From positions 1-64,000 of the forward strand of contig DASZMN010000032.1 of the NCBI GenBank assembly GCA_035551835.1: a stretch of 64,000 nucleotides of DNA, in the 5' to 3' direction. This DNA is from Bog-473 sp035551835. GTDB taxonomy: Bacteria; Actinomycetota; Acidimicrobiia; Acidimicrobiales; RAAP-2. Positions 25,701-34,569 of this stretch are shown piece after piece; position 1 is the first letter of the stretch; each line of letters opens with the position of its first letter. The translations under genes were made by a program, and so were the position numbers. The notes below the pieces were generated by a model that was given only the letters and a program-made list of their open reading frames with translations, was not told where the DNA came from and ran no database searches.

Positions 25701-27160
25701 GATCGGAGCACCGCGTCGTCATCGTCGGCGCCGGCTTCTCCGGCATCGGCATGGCGGCCCGGCTGCGCGCCATGGGCGTCGACGACTTCGTCGTCCTCGA
25801 CCGCGGGAACGACCTGGGGGGGACCTGGCGGGACAACTCGTACCCCGGCGCCGCCTGCGACATCCCGTCGAACCTCTATTCCTTCTCTTTCGCCCTCAAC
25901 CCGGACTGGTCGAGCGCCTTCCCGTCCCAGGCGGAGATCTGGGACTACATGCGGTCCTGTGTGGACCGTTTCGACATCGGCGGCCGCCTCCATTTCGATC
26001 ACGCGGTCGACGAGGCCCTCTGGGACGAGGGGGAGGAACGCTGGGTCGTGCGCGCGGCGGGCGACGAGTACGTCGCCGAGGTGCTGGTGTGGGCGTCCGG
26101 GTCGTTGAGCGAGCCCCAGGTCCCCGCGTTCCCCGGCCTCGACGGCTTTCGCGGCAAGGTCTTCCACTCGGCCCGGTGGGAGCACGGGTTCGACCTGACC
26201 GCGAAACGGGTCTGCGTCGTGGGCACGGGCGCGTCGGCCATCCAGTTCTTGCCCCAGATCGCACCGGGCGTCGAGCACCTGTACCTGCACCAACGGACGC
26301 CGCCGTGGGTCGTGTCCCGGGGCGACCGCCGCACCTCCCGGCTGCGCCGGCTCGCCTACCGCAAGGTGCCCCCGCTCCAGCGGCTGTCACGGTTGCGCAT
26401 CTACGCCACCTTCGAGGCCCTGCTCGGGGTCTTCGTCGGCCGCAGCGACCGCCCCAAGGCGCTCGTCCGCAGGCGCGCGCTGGGCCACCTGCGCGAGCAG
26501 GTCGCCGACGAGGGCCTGCGGGCCAAGTTGACCCCGCACTACGAGCCCGGCTGCAAGCGCCTCCTGCTCTCGGACGACTACTACCCCTCCCTCACGCTCC
26601 CCAACGTGGAGGTCGTGGACTCACCCGTCGCCTCGTTCACCGCCCACGAAGTGGTGGGTCAGGACGGCATCGCCCGCCCGGTTGACGTCGTCATCATGGG
26701 CACCGGCTTCGAGGCCGCCGAGCCTCCCTACGCCGAGCACATCGTCGGCCGCGAGGGGGTCCGGCTCTCCGAGCTCTGGAAGGCCGACGGGGTGGAGGCG
26801 TACGCCGGCTCCACGGTGGCGGGGTTTCCGAACCTCTTCCTCATGATCGGGCCGAACTCGACGTTGGCCCACAACTCCATGATTTACATGATCGAGTCGC
26901 ACATCAACTACATCGCCAGCGCCCTCGCCTTCCTGGCGCGGCCCGGGGTGCGCACGGTGGAGGTCAAGCCGAGCGTGCAGCGTCGCTACAACGAACGGCT
27001 CCAACGCCGGCTCGAGCACTCGGTGTGGGTCGACGGGGGCTGCGGGAGCTGGTATCTGGACCACCGCGGCCGCAACACGACCCTGTGGCCCGACCACACC
27101 TGGAAGTTCCGCCGGCTCACCCGGCGCTTTCACCCCGGCGAGTACACGGTCCGCGCGTAG
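25697..27160 (+). CDS. Flavin-containing Baeyer-Villiger-type monooxygenase 2
   Basis: 487 residues from GTG 25697, which overlaps the dehalogenase stop (GTGA). It has FAD motif 'VIVGAGFSGIGMAARLRAMG', 'GGTWRDNSYPGAACDIPSNL', the fingerprint-like 'FRGKVFHSARWEHG', a second nucleotide site 'VVGTGASAIQFLPQIAPG' and 'IMGTGFEA'. It uses NADPH and O2 on a ketone or similar compound. Pairing with a dehalogenase suggests a pathway in which a halogenated compound is dehalogenated and then oxygenated (inference). The 3' end overlaps the convergent ABC permease by 31 nt. Confidence 0.9.
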   Translation: MRSEHRVVIVGAGFSGIGMAARLRAMGVDDFVVLDRGNDLGGTWRDNSYPGAACDIPSNLYSFSFALNPDWSSAFPSQAEIWDYMRSCVDRFDIGGRLHFDHAVDEALWDEGEERWVVRAAGDEYVAEVLVWASGSLSEPQVPAFPGLDGFRGKVFHSARWEHGFDLTAKRVCVVGTGASAIQFLPQIAPGVEHLYLHQRTPPWVVSRGDRRTSRLRRLAYRKVPPLQRLSRLRIYATFEALLGVFVGRSDRPKALVRRRALGHLREQVADEGLRAKLTPHYEPGCKRLLLSDDYYPSLTLPNVEVVDSPVASFTAHEVVGQDGIARPVDVVIMGTGFEAAEPPYAEHIVGREGVRLSELWKADGVEAYAGSTVAGFPNLFLMIGPNSTLAHNSMIYMIESHINYIASALAFLARPGVRTVEVKPSVQRRYNERLQRRLEHSVWVDGGCGSWYLDHRGRNTTLWPDHTWKFRRLTRRFHPGEYTVRA

Positions 27161-28173
27161 GCGCGCAGCGCCAACGCGCTCAGCACCGCGGCGAACAGCG
27201 CCAGGACGCCGACCTCGGGGAGCACCGCGGCGAGGCCCACGTGGTCGTAGATCAATTTGACGAAGGCGTCCATCGCCCAGGCCTGCGGCACGAAGTGCCC
27301 CACCACGCGGATGGCGGGGCTCACGACGTCGAGGGGATACATGCACCCGCCGAGGAGCCCGCACACGATCCCGAGCACGACGGCCAAGGAGATCGCCTGC
27401 TCCTCCGAGCGTGAGCGCGCGCTCACGAGGGCGGTGGCACCCGAGTAGGCCAGCGACAGCATCGCCAGCACCAGGAACACCCCGAGGGGGTTGCCCCAGT
27501 GCACCCCGAAGATCAGCCGGCCGACCAGGAGCAGCCCCACGCATTGCCCGGCCGCCACGAAGAGGCTGGTCGCGATGAGCGCCGCGACGACCGTGCGCCG
27601 GCGCACCGGTGCGGCCGCGATGCGCCGCATCACCCCGAGCCGGCGCGTCTCGACCGCCCCGGAGGCCAGCAGCATGACCGTGATGCCGAGGAAGAGGACG
27701 AGGTCCGCCGGCGCGACGTAGGAGAAGGGGCTGAGCGCGGCGGGCACGTCGGTTTGGGCCAGCGTGACGTCGGTCACCTTGGTGCGCGATCCCTCGGCCG
27801 CCATCAGGTCGAGCAGCGCGATGACGTCCGTGCGGGCCTGCACCGCCCCGGTCGAGGCGGACTGGCTGACGAACTCGACGCGCTGGTGTCCCGGCGCGGC
27901 CGGCAGCGTGATCAGCCCGCCGACCACCCGTCCCCGCAAGATGTCGTCGCTCATCTGCGCCCGGTTGGGCTCGATCCGCACCTTGAGGGCCGGCGTGTGG
28001 TCGACCAACTGCACCAGCCGGGCGGAGGGGTGGAGCAGGCCGATGGGCTCCTTGGGGCTCCCGGCCAGCAGGCCTGTCACCAAGATGAACAGCACCGGGA
28101 ACACCGTGGCCACGAGCAGGTACCGCCGGTCGCCTCCGGCGCGGCGCACGTTGATGCGCAGGATCGGGATCAC
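27130..28173 (-). CDS. ABC-2 type transporter permease, downstream subunit
   Basis: 347 residues from GTG 28173. It begins with an N-terminal helix ('RRYLLVATVFPVLFILVTGL'), has a large outer domain, then five membrane helices in the C-terminal half ('ADLVLFLGITVMLLASG', 'TVVAALIATSLFVAAGQCVG', 'VFLVLAMLSLAYSG', 'SLAVVLGIVCGLLGG' and 'VLALFAAVLSALALRAY'). This is the ABC-2 export fold used for drugs, lipids or polysaccharides. The start overlaps the stop of the other permease (GTGA), so both subunits are made together. No ATP-binding subunit is encoded nearby, so the transporter is incomplete here. Confidence 0.85.
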   Translation of the reverse strand: MIPILRINVRRAGGDRRYLLVATVFPVLFILVTGLLAGSPKEPIGLLHPSARLVQLVDHTPALKVRIEPNRAQMSDDILRGRVVGGLITLPAAPGHQRVEFVSQSASTGAVQARTDVIALLDLMAAEGSRTKVTDVTLAQTDVPAALSPFSYVAPADLVLFLGITVMLLASGAVETRRLGVMRRIAAAPVRRRTVVAALIATSLFVAAGQCVGLLLVGRLIFGVHWGNPLGVFLVLAMLSLAYSGATALVSARSRSEEQAISLAVVLGIVCGLLGGCMYPLDVVSPAIRVVGHFVPQAWAMDAFVKLIYDHVGLAAVLPEVGVLALFAAVLSALALRAYARTVYSPG

Positions 28174-29240
28174 GGGGTCACCATGTGACGGACCCGGGTC
28201 ATGGCCAACCCTCCCGTCACGAGCGCGATCAGGCACAGCACGGCAAAGGGGCCGAGCACGGACGACGACGGGTCCCCCAGGAGGGCCAGGCGGCCGAATC
28301 CGACGAGGGCCCACCCGTTGGGCGTGCCGAGGCTGAGGACCTGGAGGAACTCGGGGAGGGCGCCCGGCGGCAGCAGGTTGCCCCCGAGGAGGGCGAGCAG
28401 CAGGCCGACGATGAGCGAGGCGGCGAACGCTTCTTGGGGAGTGCGGGCGAACGAGGTGAGGAACACGCCCAGCCCGCACATCGCGGCCGTGGCGCCGACG
28501 CACATCAAGAGGACGCCGAGCGGCGCGCCCCAGGTCGCGCCGAACACGGCGGCCGTCACCCCCCACACGATCAGGATGGAGACGAGCCCCGTCAGCGCGA
28601 TCGCGAGCAGCTTGCCCCACACGATGGTGCGCGGGCGCACGGGCGCCGCCGCCAGCCGGGCGAGCGTCCCGTTGGCCCGCTCCATCAGCAGCGAGCGCAT
28701 GCCGAGGCCGCTCCCGATGAAGAGGAACACGATGGCGATCGACGGCGCGAAGTAGTTCAACACCGCCTTGCTCCCGTTGCCCACCGAGCCGGTCTGCACC
28801 GTGAGCGCCGCCGCATCGGTGGACGTCCCTCGGTACAGGCGGCCGGCGTACAGCCGGCTGGCCAAGCCGGCGGCCAACGACTCTGCGTACTCCTCTCCTA
28901 TCAGCGCGTTGGCCCGGTTGACGACGTCGAAGCCCGGTGACGGCGTCGCACCGGGCGACACCATGGGGATGAGGAGGTGCGACAGGCTCTGGTGGCTGCG
29001 GGCGACGGCGATGCCGCCGTCCAGCGTCCCGTCGGCCACCTCTCGCTTGAGCGCGTCCACGCCGCTGACGAGGTGCACGGTGACGTTCGGGGGCAGTTGG
29101 CTCGCCTGCACGGCGGCGCGCACCAGCGCCGGCGAGGTTCCTGACACGCCGATCGAGACCTTCCCGTTGGAGGCGTTGCCCGAGAAGGCGAAGCCGAGGA
29201 TGGCCGCAATGGCCAGTGGCGCCACCAGGCAGGTGATCAC
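28170..29240 (-). CDS. ABC-2 type transporter permease, upstream subunit (probably 5' truncated)
   Basis: About 356 residues from GTG 29240. It has an N-terminal helix ('LVAPLAIAAILGFAF'), an outer domain, and C-terminal helices including 'SIAIVFLFIGSGLG' and 'LLAIALTGLVSILIVWGV'. The frame continues upstream for 34 codons ('ITANELRRRVRDRSAV', a segment normally found in such permeases) to a TGA at 29343-29345, but contains no ATG, GTG or TTG. The real start has therefore been lost or lies in another frame. The missing ATPase gene and fragments just upstream (29472-29725) support a rearrangement here. Confidence 0.75.
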   Translation of the reverse strand: MITCLVAPLAIAAILGFAFSGNASNGKVSIGVSGTSPALVRAAVQASQLPPNVTVHLVSGVDALKREVADGTLDGGIAVARSHQSLSHLLIPMVSPGATPSPGFDVVNRANALIGEEYAESLAAGLASRLYAGRLYRGTSTDAAALTVQTGSVGNGSKAVLNYFAPSIAIVFLFIGSGLGMRSLLMERANGTLARLAAAPVRPRTIVWGKLLAIALTGLVSILIVWGVTAAVFGATWGAPLGVLLMCVGATAAMCGLGVFLTSFARTPQEAFAASLIVGLLLALLGGNLLPPGALPEFLQVLSLGTPNGWALVGFGRLALLGDPSSSVLGPFAVLCLIALVTGGLAMTRVRHMVTP

Positions 29241-29471
29241 CGCCGAACGGTCGCGGACCCGCCGGCGCAGCTCGTTGGCCGTGATGGCCCGGATCAGCTG
29301 CCGCGCTCCTCGTCCTCGCGCCTCGACGCTGACCGCACCGCGTCAACCTACTCCGACCCCTCTGCATGTAGTCGGCTTCGAGGTGACGATGCACGTGCCC
29401 GGCTGATCGACGACGCGGGTGTGCCTCTCCCTGGCGGGTGAGCGACCTCGAAGAGTGGGAACCCCGGGGCT

Positions 29472-29725
<254 letters not shown>

Positions 29726-29769
29726 CAAGGGCAATCAGCGCGATGGCGGGACCCCACCCGCCTGCTCGG

Positions 29770-30225
29770 TCATGCTGCGGCACCGGGCCCGGGAAGTATC
29801 TCGACATCGCGGGCGCGCATCGACTCTCCGCAGTGCGCGCAGTGGAGCTCTACGTGGCTGATCTGGCCGCAGGCGCGGTGCCGATAGAGCACCGGGGGTC
29901 CTGTTCCGTCGTCGGCCCACGTGTCACCCCAGGCGACCATGACCATCAGAAGGTCGACGAGCTCCGTGCCCTTGGCGGTGAGCACGTATGCAGAGCGAGG
30001 CGGGCGCGTCTCGTACTGGTGGCGCTCGAGAACCCCGGACTCGACCAGCCACTTCAACCTCTCCGTCAGCACCTTGCGGGAAATTCCGAGGTCGGCCTGG
30101 ATCTGCTCGAACCGGTCGATCCCGACGTAGACGTCGCGCAGGATCAAGGGTGACCACGGCTCTCCGATGACATCGAGCGTGCGGGCAATCGAACACGCCA
30201 TGTCCCCGAATTTCGTACGCTGCAT
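29770..30225 (-). CDS. HxlR-family transcriptional regulator
   Basis: 151 residues. The N-terminal winged HTH fits the HxlR/MarR-like family: 'CSIARTLDVIGEPWSPLILR', 'FEQIQADLGISRKVLTERLK' (recognition helix) and 'YVLTAKGTELVDLL'. The C-terminal part holds Cys and His residues ('HRACGQISHVELHCAHCGES'), a possible zinc site as in some relatives. HxlR proteins respond to electrophiles and similar stresses. It diverges from the PPOX gene, and two GTTCC-N5-GGAAC sites lie between them, so it probably represses itself and that operon. Confidence 0.9.
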   Translation of the reverse strand: MQRTKFGDMACSIARTLDVIGEPWSPLILRDVYVGIDRFEQIQADLGISRKVLTERLKWLVESGVLERHQYETRPPRSAYVLTAKGTELVDLLMVMVAWGDTWADDGTGPPVLYRHRACGQISHVELHCAHCGESMRARDVEILPGPGAAA

Positions 30226-30245
30226 GCGTCTCCTCAGGTTGGGGG

Positions 30246-30260
30246 GTTCCCTTAAGGAAC
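30246..30260. promoter_or_regulatory. Inverted repeat GTTCC-N5-GGAAC, HxlR operator site 1
   Basis: GTTCCCTTAAGGAAC is a perfect 5-bp inverted repeat 20 nt upstream of the regulator start. It is identical in arms and spacer length to the site at 30287, with 41 bp (about four helical turns) between them. Confidence 0.65.
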
Positions 30261-30286
30261 TGAGTGTGATACCGTCAAGTTACCAC

Positions 30287-30301
30287 GTTCCTTCAGGGAA
30301 C
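30287..30301. promoter_or_regulatory. Inverted repeat GTTCC-N5-GGAAC, HxlR operator site 2
   Basis: GTTCCTTCAGGGAAC has the same arms as site 1 and extends to 6-bp arms (CGTTCC/GGAACG). It lies 31 nt upstream of the PPOX ATG. Binding by the divergent HxlR protein is inferred. Confidence 0.65.
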
Positions 30302-30332
30302 GGACCGACCCGAAATGCAGGCGAGGAGGACC

Positions 30333-30866
30333 ATGTCCAGCACGAGCACCCAGCCCGCGGAGCGCACGGGACAGCTCGCCCAGGGGGACGTTCGGCTCCT
30401 GGGGACCGAGCTCGCCCAGCAGCTGCTCGGCTCTTCGATCCCAGCCCGACTGGCGTTCGTGGCGCTTGACGGCACGCCGCGCGTCGTCCCTACGTGGTTC
30501 GAGTGGAACGGCGCGGAGATCGTCATGGGCACCTACGTCGCCGGTCCCAACGCCGGCATTCGTCACCCGGCGGCCCGCGTCGCTGCCCTGCGTGCCAACC
30601 CGGCGGTTGCATTGACGATCGACACCGACCGGTTCCCCTCTCAGAGCCTGGCGATGCGCGGCCGGGCCGAGATCGACGAAGTCGACGGGCTGGCGCCGGA
30701 GTACGCGGCGTCGGCCCGTCGCTACCTCGGCGACAGCGCCGCGGCAGAGATGCTCGCCTCGATGGACCAACCCGGAACGGTGCAGGCCCGTATCGTGGTG
30801 CGCCCGACCTGGGTCGGGCTCCTCGACTTCGCCACTCGTCTTCCCAGCCCGTTGGGCGGCGTGTGA
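30333..30866 (+). CDS. Pyridoxamine 5'-phosphate oxidase-fold flavin/F420-type protein
   Basis: 177 residues from ATG 30333, with GAGGAGG a few nt upstream. The split-barrel fold shows in 'RLAFVALDGTPRVVPTWFEW', 'EIVMGTYVAGPNAGIRHPAA', 'VAALRANPAVALTIDTD' and 'AMRGRAEID'. Such proteins bind FMN or F420 and reduce quinones, biliverdin or similar; the substrate is unknown. It is the first gene of a small operon with a DHFR-like protein and a YCII-like protein, behind the HxlR operators. An electrophile or redox detoxification role is inference from the regulator. Confidence 0.85.
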   Translation: MSSTSTQPAERTGQLAQGDVRLLGTELAQQLLGSSIPARLAFVALDGTPRVVPTWFEWNGAEIVMGTYVAGPNAGIRHPAARVAALRANPAVALTIDTDRFPSQSLAMRGRAEIDEVDGLAPEYAASARRYLGDSAAAEMLASMDQPGTVQARIVVRPTWVGLLDFATRLPSPLGGV

Positions 30867-30891
30867 GCGCGCGGGTCCAAGGATCACGGAC

Positions 30892-31485
30892 ATGAGCAAG
30901 GTCTTCAGCGCCCTCGCGGTGTCGGTCGACGGCTACATCACGGGCCGCGATCCCGGACCCGGGCGCGGACTGGGCGAGGGGTCGATGCTCTTCGACTGGT
31001 ACTTCGATGGCGACACGTCCAGCCACGTGTTCGACGGGTTCCGGCTCAGCGAATCCAGCGCCCGTGTCTTCGACGCCCTCGCCGGACGCGTGGGTGCCGT
31101 TGTAGCGGGGCGCAACACCTACGAGGACTCCGATCATTTCGGAGGCGGCAGCCCCCACCCGGCAGCCCGCCTCTTCGTGGTCAGCCATCGGCCGGCGCCG
31201 GAGATCACCGAGCGGCAGACCCTCGTCACCACAGGTATCGCCGACGCGATCGCGGCGGCTCGCGAAGCTGCCGGGGAGAAAGACGTCGGTCTCATGGGTG
31301 GCGGCGTCGTGACCGGGGCATTGACGGCCGGGCTCGTTGACGAGCTGATCCTCCATCAGGTGCCGGTCCTGCTGGGCGGCGGGCGACCCTTCTTCAAGAC
31401 GCTGCCCGAACGGGTGCACCTCCGCCTCGTCGAGGCGATCCCGGCGCCCGGGGTCACCCACCTCCACTACGAGGTCCAACGTTGA
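30892..31485 (+). CDS. Dihydrofolate reductase-fold (RibD C-terminal-like) protein
   Basis: 197 residues. It starts 'KVFSALAVSVDGYITGRDPG' and has 'GAVVAGRNTYED', 'ARLFVVSHRPAPE', 'DVGLMGGGVVTGALTAGLVD' and 'VPVLLGGGRPFF', all in the order of the RibD C-terminal/DHFR-like family. This subgroup reduces unknown substrates with NADPH and does not serve folate metabolism in most cases. It lies 25 nt after the PPOX gene and before the YCII-like gene, so it is part of the HxlR-controlled operon. Confidence 0.88.
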   Translation: MSKVFSALAVSVDGYITGRDPGPGRGLGEGSMLFDWYFDGDTSSHVFDGFRLSESSARVFDALAGRVGAVVAGRNTYEDSDHFGGGSPHPAARLFVVSHRPAPEITERQTLVTTGIADAIAAAREAAGEKDVGLMGGGVVTGALTAGLVDELILHQVPVLLGGGRPFFKTLPERVHLRLVEAIPAPGVTHLHYEVQR

Positions 31486-31535
31486 ACCCAACCACTCCGC
31501 CCGCAGCAGGCACGACGAGGATCAAGGAGCGCATC

Positions 31536-31874
31536 ATGAGCACGCGCGTCACCGACGAGCAGATCAGCCAGCTGGCAGCAACGGCGAAGCCCTACAGCCT
31601 GGCGCTTCTGTGGTGGGGTCCGGGGCGGCACATGGACGGCGCTGCAGCAACGGAGCTCGAACACCAACGACGAATGGTGTCGTTACGCGCCGACGGAGTG
31701 ATTGCGATCCTCTGTCCTGTCGGCTCCGAGACCCTGGCCGGCGTCGCCGTCATGAACGTGCCGCCGGAGGAAGCCAGAGACATCATGGACGGTGACCCGT
31801 GCGTGCGGGCCGGGATGATCATCACTGAGGTGCAGCCGTGCCACGGCTTCCCCGGAGACGCCCTGCCCATCTGA
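31536..31874 (+). CDS. YCII-like small protein
   Basis: 112 residues from ATG 31536, preceded by AAGGAG 8 nt upstream. An earlier TTG (31482) overlapping the previous stop would add 18 residues without conserved sequence. The pattern 'PYSLALLWWGPGRHMDG', 'EHQRRMVSLRADGVIAIL', 'GVAVMNVPPEEARDIMDGDP' and the C-terminal 'GMIITEVQPCHGFPGDAL' fits the YCII/dimeric alpha-beta barrel group. The conserved His in 'RHMDG' and the Asp-Pro in 'GDPCVRAG' are typical. The function is unknown. It is the last gene of the HxlR operon. Confidence 0.8.
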   Translation: MSTRVTDEQISQLAATAKPYSLALLWWGPGRHMDGAAATELEHQRRMVSLRADGVIAILCPVGSETLAGVAVMNVPPEEARDIMDGDPCVRAGMIITEVQPCHGFPGDALPI

Positions 31875-32042
31875 TCCGACACGTGCGAACCCAAACGACT
31901 CGTGGCTGGCGGGCCCTTTGAGGCGAAGGCCGGCGGCACTGACCGTCGGGTCTCTTCATTCGGCCGAACGGTGAAGGCGGGTACGGTGGCCCACGCTCGA
32001 CCTGCCCCCGTGACCACGAGGGCGCACTTTGGGGGGTACGCG

Positions 32043-34343
32043 GTGGCCAGAATCGAATTCGGGGGGAAGATCGGCAACGACTGGACGGATTCCGAGCCGT
32101 GGTGGCCTCCCGTGGCCACCCCACCGGCCGGCGCGCCGAACGTCGTCCTGATCGTCCTCGACGACGTGGGCTTCGCCCAGCTCGGCTGCTACGGCTCAGA
32201 CATTGCGACCCCGGTCATCGACGGCGTCGCCGCCGAAGGCATCCGGCTCACCAACTTTCACACCACCGCGCTGTGTTCGCCCACCCGCGCCTGCCTCCTG
32301 ACCGGGCGCAACCATCATCGCAGCGGCATGGGTCGGGTCGCCGACCTCGCCATGGGCTTTCCCGGCTATTGGGGTCGGCCGCCGCGCGAGAACGGTTTCC
32401 TCTCCGAGATCCTCCGAGCAAACGGCTACGCCACCTACGCCGTCGGCAAATGGCACCTGAGCCCCGAGGACGAGACGAACATGGCGCGCTCGCGTGCCAC
32501 CTGGCCGCTCGGCCGCGGGTTTGATCGCTGGTACGGCTTCCACGGTGGTGAGACCCACCAGTTCGTCCCGGGCCTCTACCACGACAACCACATTGTGCGG
32601 CCCCCGCGCACCGCCGAAGACGGGTATCACCTGAGCGCCGACCTGGCCGATCGCGCCATCGAATACCTGGGCGACCTCCGGGCCGTCGATGACGAGCTGC
32701 CGTTCTTCCTCTACTTCGCCACGGGCGCCTGTCACTCGCCGCATCACGCCCCGGCCGAGTGGATCGAGCACTACCGGGGTCACTTCGCTCGGGGCTGGGA
32801 CAGTTGGCGTGACGAGACGTTCGCGCGCCAACTTGCGCTCGGCATCGTTCCCGAAGGGACCGTGCTCTCGCCGCGACCGCCGTGGGTACCCAGCTGGGAC
32901 AGCCTCGACGAACGCGAACGGGAGCTCGCCGAGCGGTTCATGGAGTGTTTCGCGGGATTCCTCTCCTTCACCGACGAGCAGATCGGCCGGGTGCTCAATT
33001 TCATCGACGACCTCGGCGACACGCAAAACACGGCGGTGCTCGTGGTTTCCGACAACGGCGCCAGCTCCGAGGGAGGTAAGGAGGGCACCATCAACGAGGG
33101 CCGGCTCTCGAACTTCGAGGGCGCCGGCGTGGACGAGATGTACCAGCGGATCGACGAAATCGGCGGGCCGCTCAGCCACAACAACTACCCATGGGGCTGG
33201 ACCATGGCGGGGAACACGCCCTTCAAGCGCTGGAAGCGCGAGGTCCACGAGGGTGGCGTGGCCGACCCGTGCATCGCCAAGTTCCCCCGGCTGACAACGG
33301 CCGACGCGGGCGGTCTCCGCCGGCAGTACGCCCACGCCATCGACGTGCTGCCGACCGTGCTCGAGCTGGCCGGCGTCGCCGTACCCGCCGAGATCGACGG
33401 GATCGCCCAGTCGCACCTCGACGGCACGAGCTTCGCCTACGTCCTCGATGAGGCGGGGGACCGGGCGCCCGATCGCCATCGCACGCAGCACTTCGAGATG
33501 CTGGGCTCGCGCGCCATCTACCACGACGGATGGAAAGCGGTGACGTTCCACCCGGTCGGCCCGCTCTACGACGACGGGTTGCGTTCGAACGCGCCGTTCG
33601 ACGAGGACGTCTGGGAGCTCTACCACGTGGCCGAGGACGCCTCGGAGGCGCACGACCGCGCCGCCGACCTTCCCGAGAAGCTGGCGAAGCTCGTCGCACT
33701 GTGGTGGGAAGAGGCGCGGCGAAACGACGTGCTCCCGCTGGACAATCGCGTCCTCGAGGCCATGGCGCACAAACACGACGGGCGGCGTTACCAGGACACG
33801 TATCGTTACTTCCCAGGCGGCGCGCAAGTACCTGAGTGGGTGGCCGTCGACGTGCGCAACCGCTCGCACGCAATGGCGGTCGACGTCGAGGTGCCCGAGG
33901 GCACGGTCGCCAACGGCACGCTGCTCGCACTTGGGTGTGCCCTCGGCGGCTGGTCGCTGCACGTCCTCGGCGGCCGTCTGCGCTACGTGCACAACCTGCA
34001 CGGGCAGGCGCACTACGAGGTGGTCGCCGCGCCGCCACTGGGGCCGGGTCGACACCGCGTCGAATTCCGCTTCGACAAGGACCAGGGCGCCGGCGGCACG
34101 GCGATGCTTCTCGTCGATGGGGAGGCCGTCGGCGAGGCCGCAGTCGCACGGTTCACCCCCGTGGCCTTCAACGAGGTCGGGATCGGCCTCACCTGTGGCT
34201 ACGAGTGGGGTCCCGCGGTCGGCGAAGGCTACGAGGCGCCGTTCCCTTTCAACGGCACCATCGTGCGGGCCGAGGTCTCGGCCACCGGTCCCGTTGTCCA
34301 CGACCCGGTGGCCGACGTCGCGGCGATTCTGGCTTCCCAGTGA
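32043..34343 (+). CDS. Arylsulfatase-family hydrolase
   Basis: 766 residues from GTG 32043 (GGGGGG 6-11 nt upstream). 'VLIVLDDVGFAQLG' carries two metal-binding Asp, 'CSPTRACLLTGRNHH' is the Cys-x-Pro-x-Arg signature whose Cys becomes formylglycine, 'GKWHLSPEDE' gives Lys and His, and 'VVSDNGASSEGG' gives the Asp-Asn pair. The C-terminal ~200 residues form a beta domain. It should remove sulfate from an aryl or similar ester. No formylglycine-generating enzyme is in this window (egtB has that fold but is not one). No signal peptide is visible, so it acts in the cytoplasm or uses another route. The upstream frame to 31902 is unconserved. Confidence 0.9.
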   Translation: MARIEFGGKIGNDWTDSEPWWPPVATPPAGAPNVVLIVLDDVGFAQLGCYGSDIATPVIDGVAAEGIRLTNFHTTALCSPTRACLLTGRNHHRSGMGRVADLAMGFPGYWGRPPRENGFLSEILRANGYATYAVGKWHLSPEDETNMARSRATWPLGRGFDRWYGFHGGETHQFVPGLYHDNHIVRPPRTAEDGYHLSADLADRAIEYLGDLRAVDDELPFFLYFATGACHSPHHAPAEWIEHYRGHFARGWDSWRDETFARQLALGIVPEGTVLSPRPPWVPSWDSLDERERELAERFMECFAGFLSFTDEQIGRVLNFIDDLGDTQNTAVLVVSDNGASSEGGKEGTINEGRLSNFEGAGVDEMYQRIDEIGGPLSHNNYPWGWTMAGNTPFKRWKREVHEGGVADPCIAKFPRLTTADAGGLRRQYAHAIDVLPTVLELAGVAVPAEIDGIAQSHLDGTSFAYVLDEAGDRAPDRHRTQHFEMLGSRAIYHDGWKAVTFHPVGPLYDDGLRSNAPFDEDVWELYHVAEDASEAHDRAADLPEKLAKLVALWWEEARRNDVLPLDNRVLEAMAHKHDGRRYQDTYRYFPGGAQVPEWVAVDVRNRSHAMAVDVEVPEGTVANGTLLALGCALGGWSLHVLGGRLRYVHNLHGQAHYEVVAAPPLGPGRHRVEFRFDKDQGAGGTAMLLVDGEAVGEAAVARFTPVAFNEVGIGLTCGYEWGPAVGEGYEAPFPFNGTIVRAEVSATGPVVHDPVADVAAILASQ

Positions 34344-34569
34344 TCGGCGTGAGAACAATGCCGCGTTCTTGAGGTGACCGCGGTTGTCGCGTCCCGCTCA
34401 CCGGGGACCACCGTGCCGCTCGCCAATGAGGCTGGTCCACCCCTATTGATCCGCGGTCGGGATACCCAAAGCGCGCTCGTCTCGGAAGCACAGCAGCCCG
34501 ATCCAATGGGTGAGGCAGGCAATACGTGTCGACGTCGGTCGCTTGTAATGGTCCGACGCTCGTTCCAAC

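Noticed and set aside
27130..29394. 754-codon minus-strand frame covering both ABC permeases
   Set aside because: Only its last 347 codons are natural protein (the downstream permease). The first half is the wrong frame of the upstream permease.
34344..34569. Possible c-di-AMP riboswitch before the LysM gene
   Set aside because: A GGGGACCAC block is present, but the conserved 3' elements and pairing expected of the ydaO class were not found.
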